Assembly (NCBI RefSeq): GCF_963678975.1
Contig: NC_089281.1
Span: 310,001 to 374,000 of the forward strand
DNA from: Dysidea avara
Lineage: Eukaryota > Porifera > Demospongiae > Dictyoceratida > Dysideidae
Direction: 5' to 3'
Length of the DNA stretch: 64,000 nt
In this document: positions 1-9,069 of the stretch, in pieces
Layout of the letters: each line of letters starts with the position of its first letter
Position numbering within the stretch: position 1 is the stretch's first letter
Notes under the pieces: generated by a model
The model's database searches: none
What the model was told of the DNA's origin: nothing
The model's input: only the letters and a program-made list of their open reading frames with translations
Translations under genes and position numbers: made by a program

Positions 1-814
1 TCATTTTGATGTACCAAGGTTGAAATTTTATTCAAAAATGTATCTAAATACTTATTTGAACACATGACTGTTCTATTAGAGTAGTTGACTGCTCTATTAG
101 AGTATATCTTGATAATTAGAAGTGGAGGGGTGGAAGGACTTTAGACCCTCCCCTTTGTGCTACATCCATGCATTTCAGTGCTAAAAGTTCTTTGGAACAG
201 TTCATAAGTCATTTTGTGGAGTCCCACAGTAGCATACTGATCACTAAAATGGTAAACTTTTACGACTCCTTGGAAATCCAATTAGATTTTGTACCACACA
301 TTTCATTTTCATGGCTAATTATACCTAAAAGGTAGCTTTGAAGTGATAAAACCGCGTGAAATGAAATTCTTCCCTGTCCGATTATAGAGGTCGCGACACA
401 CCCGAATATTAATGGCTGTAGCTCCGCTTACGAGTGGAGGAATGAAACAAACTATGGCTGCTTAGAAAGTACATGTATTCCCCTAACAGTCAGTGGTGGT
501 TGTGAGGAATTTCATCTTTTAGTGGAGGATTGCTGGGCGGTGTCCGATAAAAGAGGTAAACTTCCGATATTAGAGGTTTTCGGACAGTCACTTTAGACAG
601 TCACTTTAATCGGCTGTAGCAAAGCAACCACAAAAGCTTTCCAGCCCAAATTTTGGTACATTGCTAGGCTAAGTGTGAAGTTTATCCGTGGCAAAATTCA
701 GAAGATTCGGCCTGGTAGTTTCTGAGAAAAAGTGTCCGATTATAGATGGTGTCCGACAATAGATCGCTTACTCTAGTTGGGGGACTGTTATACCATAGAT
801 ACAGTATGGAATAC
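1..814. other. No gene; repeat-derived flank
   Basis: No coding region is supported here. Positions 66-115 carry two copies of the motif TCTATTAGAGTA, part of a dispersed repeat also seen near 38.88, 43.63, 46.49 and 57.11 kb. Positions about 378-770 carry four related GTCCGATTATAG-type motifs, which look like pieces of an old interspersed repeat whose ends I could not define. Confidence 0.5.
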
Positions 815-905
815 TGTCTCCCTCCTCATACCCGAGATACTCACACAAACACATACTGGTGTGCAGCTGCAGGCGCGGCTACTAGTTCATTTAATTTAAC
901 AAACA
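815..905 (-). repeat. Split direct repeat A, outer copy
   Basis: About 91 bp, nearly identical to 1784-1873, from GTCTCCCTCCTCAT to TTTAACAAACA. It marks the minus-strand 3' terminus of the DIRS-order element. The bases just outside (ATAC then T) resemble the ATAC at the end of block B, as expected if element ends are joined in a circular intermediate. Confidence 0.75.
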
Positions 906-1252
906 CTACATACACTAATTACAAAACTTAAAATAATGTTATAAACACTAACTATACATATTAACTTAAAAAAATAAAAAAAAACTCCCTACTTGTGCCT
1001 AACCAGGGTGGGGGCCTACGCAGTGCAATTAATTTAAGACCCACTGTGCCCAAGTGAGCCTAAGGGAAAAAACCGATAGGGGCTTTTTTTTTTAAATTTT
1101 GGCTGCCCCTAACCGGAAAAAACCAAGCGTATCCACCCTATTAAATACAATGCGTGCTGTGTGCGAAAAGTCCAGAGTTAGCAGCAAAATCTTCACCATT
1201 ATCTAAATCTGTTAAGGATATACACCAGACACAACTGGGAGGGGGGGTGGGC

Positions 1253-1783
1253 CAGCCAACACTGTCGTACCTGTCAGCCTAGAATGAACATGCGTTCACA
1301 CTTTACAGCGGTTTTCCAAGTTCTTGCAATGCAAAGCGTCATGCGCTATACGAGCATGTACGTGCGCAGTTGTTCAACAGTAGATTTTCAGTAACAACTA
1401 CTGACTCACAGGACTTCAAGGATGCCTACGCATACAACTCGACAGCCACAGAATATCAACAGGTGTATTTAAAGAACTGCGCATACTGACACATTATTAG
1501 CGCATAACGCTTTGAATTGCAAGAACCTGGAAAACCGCAGTACTATGCGTAGGCATGCTTGAAGTCCTGTGAGTCAGTAGTTGTCACTGAAAATCCACTG
1601 TTGAACAACTGCGCACGTACATGCTTGTATAGCGCATGACGCTTTGCATTGCAAGAACTTGGAAAACCGCAGTAGCTATATAAATACTCACACATGAATC
1701 ACGTGCACTAACACACATGCGCAATGTATTACGGCGGGAGATTATTTTCTGTCTAATTCGCAAGCTCAAACGACATAAAATAC
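1253..1783 (-). repeat. Split direct repeat B, inner copy (with MITE insertion)
   Basis: Matches 12349-12654 once the MITE at 1306-1672 and the other MITE at 12483-12626 are removed. It shares CAGCCAACACTGTCG at one end and CGACATAAAATAC at the other. It abuts repeat A at 1783/1784 without a gap, forming the fused B-A junction typical of split-direct-repeat elements. Confidence 0.75.
1306..1672. mobile_element. TA-flanked MITE (367 bp) with long inverted arms
   Basis: Begins CAGCGGTTTTCCAAGTTCTT and ends with its near-perfect inverse (GGAAAACCGCAG). The arms are about 130 bp each (1306-1433 and 1543-1672). It is flanked by TA on both sides, and the other repeat-B copy has an uninterrupted single TA at this point, so this is a clean Tc1/mariner-type insertion. 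A third related end at about 1499-1543 suggests a partial nested copy. It encodes nothing. Confidence 0.8.
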
Positions 1784-1873
1784 GTCTCCCTCCTCATACC
1801 AGAGATACTCACACAAACACATACTGGTGTGCAGCTGCAGGCGCGGCTACTAGTTCATTTAATTTAACAAACA
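1784..1873 (-). repeat. Split direct repeat A, inner copy
   Basis: About 90 bp, matching 815-905 with one small length difference (CATACCAGAG versus CATACCCGAG). It lies directly downstream of the recombinase stop and directly joins repeat B. Confidence 0.75.
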
Positions 1874-1980
1874 ATTAGAGTAACAAAGAAGGCCTAGTGT
1901 TGGTTCACACTCTGCAGCTAAGCACCATATGTTACCCCTCCATAAACACCACCACAGGTATCCCCTTAATACAGATACTG

Positions 1981-3044
1981 TTATATCCCTATACTCTTGG
2001 ACACTGTCAGGCGGTTCTCCACAGAGTCCTCAATGTAGCCATCTTTAGCTGTCTCTGATCTCCACCTTCCATGCTGGCGGAACAATCTGTCTGGGACCCC
2101 TGCCTGGGCTGCAGTGGAAGCACCACCTGCCCTGAGACTGTGCAGACCATATCCTGAAACAGGGTAGCCCAGTTCCAACATCTTGCCCCTAAACTGCTCT
2201 CTCACGGTTGTATAACTGAGCGGACCTGTACCTCTTAGTCTCTCACCACCACTGGTTCTGGTAATCCCTCTAAACAGGAAGAGCTCACTTGTGGTGTCCA
2301 ACCCGACCTTAGCCATGTACCACTCCAACATTCCTACTGGGCAGGTTGGCATCCCTGTCCTGGCAATTAATACTTCACTTCCTTGCCTGAGTTGATCAGT
2401 CTTGCTACGTGGGATCTGGAGTTTGGCCATTCCCTCAGCAATAGTGACATCACTAGCCCTAATGTGAATGACCTCATCAAACCTGAGAAAGCCAGCAGGC
2501 TCAGGGTAGTGATCCTCATGTTTGCCAGAGTTGGATGAGAGTTCATGTTCTCAACCATGTCAGCCAGCATGTCTACAGTCACAGGCTTCTTCTTCCGCAC
2601 AGGCTTGCAACACGATCTCCTTATTCCTTGCAGTGTAGCTTGTACAAATGTTGCATTCGCTGGAGATTCTAGCCCTGCTAGTGTGTGAGCCCAGTTGATC
2701 GCATTGACAGCTTCTTCTGCAGCTGATTTGGATTCAAGGCGGTTGGCAATACTCTGCAGATACAAGGCAATGTGCTGCTCCTTAGCTGGAAATACTGGCA
2801 GGTTATGAGTTGAAGCCCAATAGTGCCACCGTTGAAAGGCTCCTAGGTATTTCTTGGCGGATGAGTCTGCTCTGCTCTTGAGCACTGTGGATGGTAGCTG
2901 CAAAGCAAGCCTAGCCAGCTCAGGGTCCTCAAGGTCCTTCAGCGTGAGCCAGGTCCCTGTCGTCTGGACATCTGTGGTAATAACACAACATGTGATACAA
3001 TATCTCCATGCATTGGTGACCTTGAATCCCATTGCACTTATCAT
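1981..3044 (-). pseudogene. Tyrosine recombinase of the DIRS-order element, frame-broken
   Basis: Read on the minus strand, 3044-2367 encodes the N-terminal SAM-like core-binding region (pattern SRADSSAKKY...AFQRW) and the start of the catalytic domain. 2430-1981 encodes the rest in another frame, with the HxxR box (LHSLRAGG), the H/W box (RQHGRW) and the nucleophile Tyr context (DGYIED). The two frames meet at about 2480-2495, just after LLAFSG. This is where the first catalytic Arg box should be, so the break seems to be a short deletion that also removes that box. Start choice is uncertain: the first residues before DVQTTG may lie upstream of a splice acceptor. The enzyme would join linear or circular DNA to the target. 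Confidence 0.85.
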
Positions 3045-3129
3045 TCATACTTACTAAGAGTCTGATAACTATGTTTCCGTAATTATAAAGTATAACATTC
3101 TATGTACAACTAGCAGCTAAGCTAGCACA

Positions 3130-3687
3130 TTAAACATTAAAACACTTGACTACCCCAGCACCTGGGCTGGTCCATTAAACATTAAAACACCTGACTACCC
3201 CAGCATACATTAAACCTTAAATTACTTGACTACCCCAGCACCTAGACTGGTACATTAAACATTAAAAACACTTGACTACCCCAGCACCTGGGCTGGTACA
3301 CTAAAACACTTGACTACCCCAGCACCTAGACTGGTACATCAACACACTTGACTACCCCAGCACCTGGGCTGGTACATTAAAACACTTGACTACCCCAGCA
3401 CCTGGGCTGGTACACTAAAACACTTGACTACCCCAGCACCTAGGCTGGTACATTAAAAACACTTGACTACCCCAGCACCTGGGCTGGTACATTAAAACAC
3501 TTGACTACCCCAGCACCTAGACTGGTACATTAAACATTAGGAACACTTGACTACCCCAGCACCTGGGCTGGTACACTAAAACACTTGACTACACCAGCAC
3601 CTAGGTTGGTACATAAAAAAAAAAAAAAACACTTGCCTACCCCAGCACCTGGGCTGGTACATTAAAACACTTGACTACCCCAGCACC
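3130..3687. repeat. Minisatellite inside the retrotransposon, left part
   Basis: About 14 imperfect units of roughly 37-50 bp, each with CTTGACTACCCCAGCACC followed by TGGGCTGGTACATTAAA or close variants. The array lies between the recombinase and pol ORFs and continues at 8813-8880 after the inserted DNA transposon. The units are near-identical and have no unique spacers, so it is not a CRISPR array. Confidence 0.85.
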
Positions 3688-3705
3688 CAGAGGAGGATGG
3701 ACACG
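3688..3705 (+). repeat. Left terminal inverted repeat of the DNA transposon
   Basis: 18 bp, CAGAGGAGGATGGACACG, an exact inverse of 8795-8812. The next bases diverge (CACACGTGAG here, ATATAAGCGC at the other end), so the repeat is short. The 191 bp between it and the ATG at 3897 must hold the promoter; I see no clear TATA box. Confidence 0.9.
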
Positions 3706-3896
3706 CACACGTGAGCGCATCTATTTCAATGGTAAACGCTATAGAAGCTTTAATCAACTTAATTTACATACCATTCTAAACTATTCGTCATGACTTACTG
3801 ATATTTTCGATCAGCCCCATTCATCCCCTATGATCTGAACGCGTAAATTCACCCTTAAAATTTACAGATCACGTGTGCAATAGACGCGCGTGAGTA

Positions 3897-4284
3897 ATGG
3901 CTGAGCAGCATGGCGCGGAAGTTTGTACTCCCAAAGGCTCGCCCGAAGGCTTGACAAAGAAGCGTGACAGAAGTTCTCCAACACTTCAAACGCCTTATAG
4001 AGAGTCAAAACGGATTCCTCTAAGAGAGTTGGATCAGAATAGGGTGGAAAATAGCGAGGAGATAGGTACATCTCAGCCACGACCACGTGTTTTATCAGCA
4101 AGCTTCAGCAAAAGAAGCAAAAGATTCAATCCAAAGGAAAGTTGGACGGATGCTGAATTAGGAGCTCTGACAGAATTCGTATTGTTTCATACGAAGGGTA
4201 GTAGCTGGCCCTCTCACAAGCAGGAAGATTTCTGGAGTGGTGCCAGTCAATGGGTACAATCAAGATCAGGACATTGCAGGAGTG
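3897..4284 (+). CDS. Transposase-like gene, exon 1 (Myb/SANT start)
   Basis: Encodes the basic, Ser/Pro-rich N-terminus and the first two helices of the Myb/SANT domain (Trp at residues 83, 104, 113 and 119). Ends at AGTG|GTAAGT in phase 1. Confidence 0.8.
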
Positions 4285-7200
4285 GTAAGTGTTATTGTAA
4301 AGACAATGCATTATGTAAATCTTGTATTAGCAAATGGTTGCAGAGCTAAAGTAACTGGATGGTTGGCAAAGCACTATAGCTCTCCACAAGATGCTGAAGT
4401 GCAATACTGTAATCAAGTCATCCCGCCAGCTGATGAGGCAACAGATGCAAGCAAGCAAAACCTGTCTTCTGGTGTACAGAGAGGTGGCACTGATTCTTTC
4501 ACGCTTATTGTCCAGTTATTTACTGAGCTAGCTATGGAGGATCAATCGAAAGTCTTGTCGGAGTTGTTTGAATTGTATATGTCATCACGTTACTTACATG
4601 TTCCTGAAGATTTCTTGGTCCATGCAACCAATGCTATGGTGCAACTGAAACAGAATGGACGCTCTAATGTCTTATACAACTTAGCAAAAGGTATAGGGAC
4701 ATTAAGAGAAGATGGCAGTGACTCTAGATTTCCAAGCAAGCGAATGTCAATGGGCTTGGTGGAATATGCTGCAGACTTTTTTGTTGCTGACAATTTGCAA
4801 AAGGTATAGATTTTATGATATTTGACGTGTATACATAGTGTCGTACATGTTGCACACCAGGTAACATGTCCTCCTGATTATCGATTGTGGCAGCAAACCA
4901 TGTACAGTCAGTTCGGACAAAAGTGGTCAAGGTTGCAGCAGGGACCCATGTGGAATGTAGTTTTTTCTGCACAAGCGTCTGAAGTAGGTGAAGGTATACC
5001 ATCTGATGTGGATCCAGAAGATTCACATTGTCGAAGTACAATGAAGGTAAGAATCTACGTAAATATCCTGGTGAATACTGTTATATTCTGTAGGCCTTGG
5101 TTAACATTCCAGCCATTTCAGACAGGTCATTGCGCCGAGATATTGCCTCCAGTAATATACATCTTGGTTCTCAAATCCAAGTACATAATGTTGTCGTTTA
5201 TGATGATCGAGTATTAGTAATATTATTCCTAGGAAACAGTTCTTGATGATGCAGCTAAAGCACACCCGGATGCATGGTGGTGGCTGAAGGCTGATGGCTG
5301 TGATATCTCAAAAGGTCTCAAAGAGTCTGTAAAGCAACAATGGAGCGGGGATGTTGACTTAAATGATGGAAGCTTACAAAAGCAGTTTGCTGAATACAAG
5401 GTTCGACTAGGAATAGCTGAGAAAGTTGGAATAGAGAAAGAGAAGGTTACGGAAGATCTTGATGCTGTCTTAGAAGATTTAGTCAAAGATCTAGACTTTA
5501 TTCATTCAGGTATGCCAATTATTGAAATTGAATTATAGTAATATGAGCATTATGTATAGAATTGAAGAAGTACAATGATACTTATTCTGAAAAATTACAG
5601 TCTGACAAGTATAGTGACAAAGACATGATCAATCTTAGCTGGAAAATCAAGGAACTCGGGGATTTGAATGGCATGGGAAGGTTGTTGCGTACAGAGATAG
5701 ATAGATTATTCAGACGAATGAAGGCTGGGGAGTGCTTATGGGAGCAGGAAAATATTCCTAGGAGTATGGCAGAGATTCAGAAGAACTTGACCACTTTTAT
5801 CAAAGGAATAACCCGTCACCAACGCATACCAGCAAGTCATGTTTTGGTGTTCATGATTAGCAATGAGGAACGAAGAAATAAACCTTATGCAATACCTGTA
5901 CAGTGCATACCGTACAAAAGTTTAACTGATTTGAAAGTCCGAGAGCTTGCTAACAAAGTCATACAAGAGATGACCAGCAGAAAGATGAAAGTAGCAGGTA
6001 GCTATAGGTTGTTTGAATGTAGTAATGATATAGTCCTAATATCATAGGGTTTACTACAGACGGAGAGTGGAATTCTTTACGTACTAAAGGAAATCTCCAA
6101 CCACTGTCTGTCTTTCAGATTCTCAGCAACGTTAGGAGACAATACGCACATAAGAAGCAAAAGACAATGATTGAAATGCTTACTCCGTTGTGTAAGTGAA
6201 TTTTATGTATGCTTGTACATTGCTATGTCAATGAATGAACAGGCAATACAAATGGAATTTTCACTGCTCGTGTTCCTAACAATGCCGTTAGTCAAAACCT
6301 ACTTAGTGAAATACATGGATGGATTACAGCTGGTGCAACCATGAATGATGTGATAGAACGTTTAAGGTTGAGGACTGTACCAACTGGTTATGCAATTCAT
6401 AATTGGACAAATGGTACTGATATTACACATCTGTCCTGTAAATACCATTCTCTGCTAGGGAAGGATGAAAGCCTATTAGACAAACTTCGATCAATCTTGG
6501 CCCAGCTCGAGTATAAGTACCAGATAGATTTGTGGCATTCCAAGGGTGTTCCTTTCAAGGATCATCTATATGTGCCAGAGGTACACCCAAACACGGGACT
6601 AAGATTTTGTGAGCGGGAAGATGACGCTCATGTCTTAAAGGTATAAATACATGTTTCAACAATAATGTACGTAGTCAAGCTAAGTGCATTAATTATTATC
6701 CTCAGCTTTGTATATAGTACTATATATATATGTATATATGCATGCACAGATTCATCATTTTCTGAATAGCGTATTGGACACAGCCTTAGAGTTGGAGGAA
6801 ATGCTGATATTCAATTGGAGAGATTCGTGGAAGCCGTCCATGATTCGTCTGCTGGACTAACCTACACAGCTCTCTCAGGAATCCGCAAGCAATCTGTTGA
6901 AGACGTGGAGAGATTATTCAGCAAATCATTAATAAAATGGATGGAAAGCAAAGGATATAGTACTGAGGCCAAGCATATTGAAGTAGTCTGTAATTGGAGA
7001 CGTGCATGTGATGAAAGAGGGCTGACAGACCAGCAGCGCAGTAAGTTCAACAATGATTTCCTCGACTACATCCTTGATGATCTAATGCCATGGCATCGAA
7101 AACCACATCATAGAGATTTCAGTCTCCTAGAAGTCAACAGGTATAAGTACATATTATACCAGATAGTGCTATTGCTTTATTTCACAGGAGCATTGCAGGA

Positions 7201-7798
7201 GTGAGAGGCTTTAGCAGAGAGACTATTGTAGCCCTAGCTGCTAATATTGAGTCCCGTGAATGGAGGCGTGGATATCTTATAGAGAAGAATTTACCACCAG
7301 AACATCCCCGTGCAAGCACGACTGATGACGTCGAATGTTTATTTAGTGTATTGCGTGACAGTGTTGGAAAAGATTTTACACTGAAAGAGGTTAGGTTAAC
7401 TGTATTATATATTATTCGACATGTGCATTACATTAATTACTTACATTAATTACTCTGCATTAATGGTATTACAGGTTATGTTTGGATGGAGGAAAGTTGT
7501 ACTTGAATTTGCTAAAAGGATCGACCCTGACTTACCATTTTATTACTTCACATCATCCCACAGCCGTTTTTATGAGGGAGAGATGCCTGAGTTCAACAGG
7601 AAAGGAAACAAAAGTCAGAAGCCCAAGCGAATGCCAAAGTATGAATTGCTTGGATCGGACAGCAGGGTTACACTAGCAGTTCGCAATTCTACTTCAATTC
7701 GGACTGCATTCCATAACTTGCCTGTAAAGCTACCTCCTCCACCCGGCACAATATATCAATTAGCACATGATCATTCATATACAGCAAATAAAAAATGA
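3897..7798 (+). CDS. Transposase-like protein with Myb/SANT domain (11 exons, 1,090 aa)
   Basis: Exons read from splice sites and phase: 3897-4284, 4346-4803, 4861-5046, 5094-5180, 5233-5509, 5560-5997, 6048-6191, 6243-6640, 6770-7140, 7188-7389, 7475-7798. All junctions keep frame and no stop interrupts them. Residues about 81-140 form a Myb/SANT-like DNA-binding domain (ESWTDAEL...FW...RS..CRSAKV), preceded by a basic N-terminus. The remaining ~900 residues look like an RNase H-fold transposase with a large insertion. Candidate acidic residues are D394 in LKADGCDI, D616 in FTTDGE and E965 in TTDDVECLFSVLRD; this triad is inference. The ATG at 3897 opens the first frame after the terminal repeat. 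Exon 2 uses the acceptor CAGAG rather than CAG to keep frame. An AATAAA overlaps the stop. A cellular gene caught between the repeats is less likely, given the element's structure. Confidence 0.8.
5233..5997 (+). CDS. Transposase-like gene, exons 5-6 (first candidate catalytic Asp)
   Basis: Exons 5233-5509 and 5560-5997 are separated by a 50-nt intron. Exon 5 carries WWWLKADGCDI, whose Asp (residue 394) fits the first acidic residue on a beta strand of an RNase H-fold transposase, then a charged, helix-rich stretch. Exon 6 is a Lys/Arg/Glu-rich region ending in the phase that leads into FTTDGE in exon 7. Confidence 0.75.
7188..7389 (+). CDS. Transposase-like gene, exon 10 (candidate catalytic Glu)
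   Basis: Encodes the block HPRASTTDDVECLFSVLRD. A conserved-looking acidic residue followed by an F..LR helix is the usual form of the last catalytic block in P- and hAT-like transposases, so E965 is my candidate. Phase 2 in, phase 0 out. Confidence 0.75.
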
Positions 7799-7821
7799 TT
7801 ACATAGTCATTCATGTGATTG

Positions 7822-8742
7822 TTAATTTCGTGCACAACTGCTTTGTGTTACAGTTTTGGACCATGATCCATTTTTGGTGATTGCGATGCCAGCATATAAG
7901 CCTGGAGGTTTGAAGTACACAATATATCTGATCCAGTCAAAAAATACTTTGATGATCTTGTCGTCGTCAATTGCCTTGTGTACATCAGGTAGAGCTTCTT
8001 TCACTACATACCCAATCCTCTCCCACTGTTTGTCTGCTTTACACATAAAAGCAATCGCATGGGAATCAATCGGATTGCTTGGCTCTTTCTCAAGCTTGAC
8101 AGGAACTGTCTCACCAGTGCTTTTCTTCTGCTTGGCAAGAGCAAGCAGCTCTTGATAGCGATGTTCCTTGGTTGCTCCAATGCATTTAAATATAACTGTG
8201 TGAGTAATACTTGGAACTAAGTCTTCACTATCACTTATCTCCTCTGATCCAGATTCATCAGTATTGTGCTGATCGTCCTGTGGCAATGATGCTGCACTGG
8301 AGTTGTCATCTTCATCTTCAGCTCCATCTACCCACACCCAATCCCAGATAACAAAAACTTGTTTGTCTTCGAATAGAGTGTACGAGGACACATTGATGGA
8401 TTTATTAAACTCTTCTTTCTGAAATAAAAAATATTGTTCATAGTTTTATGTAAAGCTAGCTAGTTACATGGATTAATGTATCAGTACACATATATAAACC
8501 ACACTAACTTCAATTAAAAACCCACTGTCATTGCTGACAGGGAACTTTGCGATGGCTGGAAGAGGATGATTCAATAAATCTATGTTACGAGCGAAGCCAT
8601 CAAACACGTGCACAGTCCCGTCCACATCTTCCCAGCGAAACTTTACTTCCCTCAATGGAACCTTGAAAACAGGGAAGCTTGGAACTACATATCGGTGCAA
8701 ATCTCCTTTCGATAGTATCTCCATGTATACGTAATCCTCCAT
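7822..8742 (-). CDS. HIRAN-domain protein carried by the DNA transposon (2 exons, 276 aa)
   Basis: Exon 1 is 8742-8509 (ATG at 8742) and exon 2 is 8418-7822, joined in phase 0 through a GTTAGT...TTTCAG intron of 90 nt. Residues 1-78 form an unrecognised N-terminal domain. Residues about 109-150 are a very acidic Ser/Asp/Glu linker. Residues about 152-265 match a HIRAN domain, with the core pattern VKLEKEPSNPIDSHAIAF and the following IGYV block. In HLTF and Rad5, HIRAN binds 3' single-stranded DNA ends; in bacteria it occurs alone or with helicases. No helicase or nuclease is present here. A role in handling transposition intermediates or recruiting repair is inference. The gene faces the transposase, ends 23 bp from its stop, and starts 70 bp inside the right end of the element. 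Confidence 0.8.
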
Positions 8743-8794
8743 TTTGGAATTCTAAATATGCAATTAAGGCAATAATTTTGTGTGGCGCTTATAT

Positions 8795-8812
8795 CGTGTC
8801 CATCCTCCTCTG
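8795..8812 (-). repeat. Right terminal inverted repeat of the DNA transposon
   Basis: 18 bp, exact inverse of 3688-3705. It is followed at once by the 9-bp target duplication CCCAGCACC (8813-8821). Confidence 0.9.
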
Positions 8813-8880
8813 CCCAGCACCTAGGCTGGTACATCACATTAAGCATTAAAACACTTGACCACCCCTACATCTGGGCTGAA
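8813..8880. repeat. Minisatellite inside the retrotransposon, right part
   Basis: One and a half degenerate units of the 3130-3687 array (CCCAGCACCTAGGCTGGTAC, then a diverged unit), left on the far side of the transposon insertion. A T-rich low-complexity run follows at about 8886-8945. Confidence 0.8.
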
Positions 8881-9069
8881 ATCTTTTTATTCATTTAATA
8901 AATTTTTTTTTTTTTTTTTAATTTATTTATTTATTTTTTTTTTTTACCTCCAAAACTGATAATAGCACATGCATAGTTTACATAAATATGTCCCTATTAC
9001 ATTTATCATACCTTAACAGTCTACAATGGCTGGCTAGCAAATCCTAGCTGTATAGTTACTGACCCACCA

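Larger units (their letters stand above)
3688..8812. mobile_element. Complete 5,125-bp DNA transposon with transposase-like and HIRAN genes
   Basis: The ends are an exact 18-bp terminal inverted repeat, CAGAGGAGGATGGACACG (3688-3705) and its inverse (8795-8812). The element is flanked by an exact 9-bp direct repeat CCCAGCACC (3679-3687 and 8813-8821). Removing the element and one repeat copy restores a normal minisatellite unit. Inside are two convergent spliced genes, both open throughout: a plus-strand 11-exon gene (3897-7798) and a minus-strand 2-exon gene (8742-7822). Their stop codons are 23 bp apart, so their transcripts must overlap at the 3' ends. A 9-bp duplication is common for Mutator-like elements and seen in a few other superfamilies, but I cannot place the transposase in a named superfamily. 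Perfect ends and intact frames suggest recent, possibly current, activity. Confidence 0.9.

Noticed and set aside
746-931. 61-aa open frame at the left end
   Set aside because: It overlaps split direct repeat A and has no protein-like character.
3130-3687. Regularly repeated array resembling a CRISPR
   Set aside because: Units are near-identical throughout, with no unique spacers and variable length; it lies inside a eukaryotic retrotransposon, so it is a minisatellite.
7856-8155. Plus-strand 99-aa frame opposite the HIRAN gene
   Set aside because: Shadow of the minus-strand gene, which has matching splice sites and a recognisable domain.
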